A DNA stretch of 24,033 nucleotides from CAISIP01 sp041581405 (GTDB lineage Bacteria > Pseudomonadota > Gammaproteobacteria > Burkholderiales > Burkholderiaceae_C): contig JBFIDI010000021.1 in the NCBI GenBank assembly GCA_041581405.1, forward strand, positions 1 through 24,033, given 5' to 3'. A model generated the notes under the pieces. That model was not told the origin of the DNA. It did not search any database and saw only the letters and a program-made list of their open reading frames with translations. The translations under genes were made by a program, and so were the position numbers. Position 1 is the first letter of the stretch. Each line of letters begins with the position of its first letter. Shown here one piece after another: positions 22,902-24,033 of the stretch.

Positions 22902-23089
22902 GCCCGTGCCTCCGCGCCGCGCGCTGCGGGGCTATTCGCCTTGGGAGCGGCCCTACGGCTCATTCGGAACCCCTCCGCGCTACGCGCTGCGGGGCCATTC
23001 GCCTTGGGAGCGGCCCGGCGGCTCATTTGAAACCCCTCCGCGCTACGCGCTGCGGGCCTATTCGCCTTGGGAGCGGCCCTGCGGCTCAT
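22898..23089 (-). CDS. Repeat-encoded mini-ORF (three 21-residue units) bridging ATPase and 83-residue genes
   Basis: An open frame of 63 codons whose ATG overlaps the ATPase stop (ATGA at 23086-23089) and whose TGA overlaps the ATG of the 83-residue gene. It encodes three near-identical 21-residue units, each MSRRAAPKANxPAARSAEGF or close to it. The peptide is very basic (Arg/Lys/Ala) and unlike a folded protein. Each unit carries its own ATG, and the GGAGGGG ending each of the first two units sits six bases before the ATG of the next. It may exist to keep ribosomes moving rather than for its product. There is no evidence that the peptide is stable or used, so it is given low confidence as a gene. 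Confidence 0.35.
   Translation of the reverse strand: MSRRAAPKANRPAARSAEGFQMSRRAAPKANGPAARSAEGFRMSRRAAPKANSPAARGAEARA
22901..23089 (-). repeat. Three tandem 63-bp repeats carrying SD-ATG pairs
   Basis: Units at 23027-23089, 22964-23026 and 22901-22963 are nearly identical with an exact period of 63 bases. On the minus strand each starts ATGAGCCG, contains GCCGCTCCCAAGGCGAAT, and ends with GCGGAGG. On the plus strand the shared core is ATTCGCCTTGGGAGCGGCCC. The period is a multiple of three, so the frame is kept. Degenerate copies occur elsewhere in the same operon in equivalent intergenic places. Confidence 0.95.
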
Positions 23090-24033
23090 GTCCACCCCCG
23101 TGTTTCGGCGTCGGACGGTGCCGTTTCGCGTTTGGCCGCTTCGACGTGCGCGGCCCGCAGCAGGTGCGCCATGCCGACGGCGGTGCCGGCTTCGGCGGCC
23201 AGGAAGGCGGCTGCCAGTGCGATGTTGCGGATGTTGCCGCCGGTGGCGTTGAGCCGTGCCAGCTTCGCGTAGTCCAGATCCTGCAGCGGCGTGCCGGGTG
23301 GAAACACGGTGCGCCAGATGGCCTCGCGCTGGCGTGCATCGGGGTACGGGAAATGCACGACGAAACGCAGCCGCCGGCTGAAGGCGGAGTCGAGCGCCGC
23401 CTTGTGGTTGGTGGTGAGAATCGCCAGGCCGCGATAGGCCTCCATGCGTTGCAGCAGGTAGCTGACCTCGATGTTGGCGTAACGATCGTGGCTGTCCTTG
23501 ACTTCGCTGCGTTTGCCGAACAAGGCATCGGCCTCGTCGAACAGCAGGATGGCACCCACGTCCTCGGCGGCGTCGAACACCGTGCGCAGGTTCTTCTCGG
23601 TCTCTCCGATGTATTTGCTGATCACCGCCGACAGGTCGATGCGGTACAGCGCCAGGCCCAGCGTGTTCGCCAGCACCTCGGCCGCCAGCGTCTTGCCGGT
23701 GCCGCTCTCGCCGCTGAACAGGCTGGCAATGCCCAGGCCGCGGCCACCCTTGTCGGCGAAACCCCAGTCGTGGTGGACCGTGATGCGATGGCGGGCGTGT
23801 ACCGCGATCTGCTCCAGCGTGCGTTGCTGCGCCTCGGGCAGGATCAGGTCGTCCCAGGTCGCGCGCGCGTCGATCCGCCGTGCCAGCGTGCCCATGCGGG
23901 TATCGGTGTCGCGACCCAGGTCGCGCAACACGGCCGCGTGCGGCGCGGGTTCGCCGGCCGGCGCCACGCGCGCCGCACTGCGCGCGATGGTGCGGGACCC
24001 GAGCCGGTACTGGCTGGCCAGCTGCTCCACCAG
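23086..24033 (-). CDS. AAA+ ATPase of the eCIS operon, C-terminal part (5' end outside window)
   Basis: The frame is open to the right edge, so only about 315 C-terminal residues are visible. In visible numbering, Walker A GESGTGKT is at about 108-115, Walker B ILLFDEAD at 162-169, sensor-1-like LTTN near 206-209, and an arginine finger in FSRRLRF near 218-224; FGKRSEVKDSHDRYANIEVS and SYLLQRMEAYRG are typical of the ATPases in eCIS loci (Afp15/Pvc15-like). These enzymes are thought to help assemble the particle or unfold and load cargo, acting in the cytoplasm. The C-terminal small helical domain (GGNIRNIALAAAFLAAEAGT) is complete. The stop overlaps the first ATG of the tandem repeat. An in-frame GTG at 24030 is internal and not the true start, as proteins of this type usually have a longer N-terminal region. 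Confidence 0.93.
   Translation of the reverse strand: MVEQLASQYRLGSRTIARSAARVAPAGEPAPHAAVLRDLGRDTDTRMGTLARRIDARATWDDLILPEAQQRTLEQIAVHARHRITVHHDWGFADKGGRGLGIASLFSGESGTGKTLAAEVLANTLGLALYRIDLSAVISKYIGETEKNLRTVFDAAEDVGAILLFDEADALFGKRSEVKDSHDRYANIEVSYLLQRMEAYRGLAILTTNHKAALDSAFSRRLRFVVHFPYPDARQREAIWRTVFPPGTPLQDLDYAKLARLNATGGNIRNIALAAAFLAAEAGTAVGMAHLLRAAHVEAAKRETAPSDAETRGWT

Noticed and set aside
22901..23089. The tandem repeats as a CRISPR array
   Set aside because: Units are directly adjacent with a 63-base period and no unique spacers, and no cas genes are visible.
3904..24033. The locus as a type VI secretion system or a prophage tail
   Set aside because: No TssJ/L/M, ClpV or fused VgrG is seen, and no capsid, portal, terminase or lysis genes; DUF4157, Afp7-like and eCIS-type ATPase genes favour an eCIS. 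Sequence beyond the right edge could still change this.

Overview
GC-rich bacterial DNA, best explained as a betaproteobacterium of the order Burkholderiales. That placement is inferred from gene content, composition and the style of the DEAD-box helicase tail; no rRNA or marker gene is present to prove it. Most of the window is one long minus-strand operon for an extracellular contractile injection system (eCIS), a phage-tail-like protein-delivery machine. It is cut off at the right edge, inside the AAA+ ATPase gene.

Left flank, ordinary chromosome (about 1-3350): the 3' part of a DEAD-box RNA helicase with an RG-rich tail (+ strand) ends at a clear intrinsic terminator. Facing it are two minus-strand metabolic genes, an NAD(P)-binding 6-phosphogluconate/hydroxyisobutyrate dehydrogenase-like protein followed by a PaaG-like enoyl-CoA hydratase/isomerase, with a candidate promoter near 3348-3379.

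eCIS operon, read right to left (24033 to 3400): AAA+ ATPase (partial); three 63-bp tandem repeats that themselves form a mini-ORF; an 83-residue protein; two DUF4157 (eCIS_core) HExxH proteins, the first with a probable Cys-His-Asn peptidase/transglutaminase-like C-terminus; a CIS_tube/Afp7-like protein; a LysM protein; a gp27/VgrG-like hub protein; a gpV/gp5-like spike; a PAAR-like tip; gp25; two baseplate-J-type wedge proteins; a P2 gpI-like tail protein with a beta-helix; a DUF6519 plus beta-helix protein; and a small protein with a LysM-like motif. Sheath, tube, terminator and fibre genes are not in the window and would be expected beyond position 24033.

The genes work together as follows. 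gp27-like, gpV-like and PAAR-like proteins build the central spike. gp25 and the two J-type proteins build the baseplate wedges. The gpI-like and beta-helix proteins decorate the baseplate periphery. LysM and Afp7-like proteins join hub to tube. The ATPase assists assembly or loading. The DUF4157 proteins are the best cargo/effector candidates.

The most unusual signals are: a family of Shine-Dalgarno-bearing intergenic repeats that begin with ATGA at the upstream stop codon and end with an SD just before the next gene, so that larger operon gaps are bridged by mini-ORFs; a predicted catalytic triad in the 722-residue DUF4157 protein, whose gene body has stretches of much lower GC; and a roughly 245-residue Ala-rich insertion in one baseplate protein.
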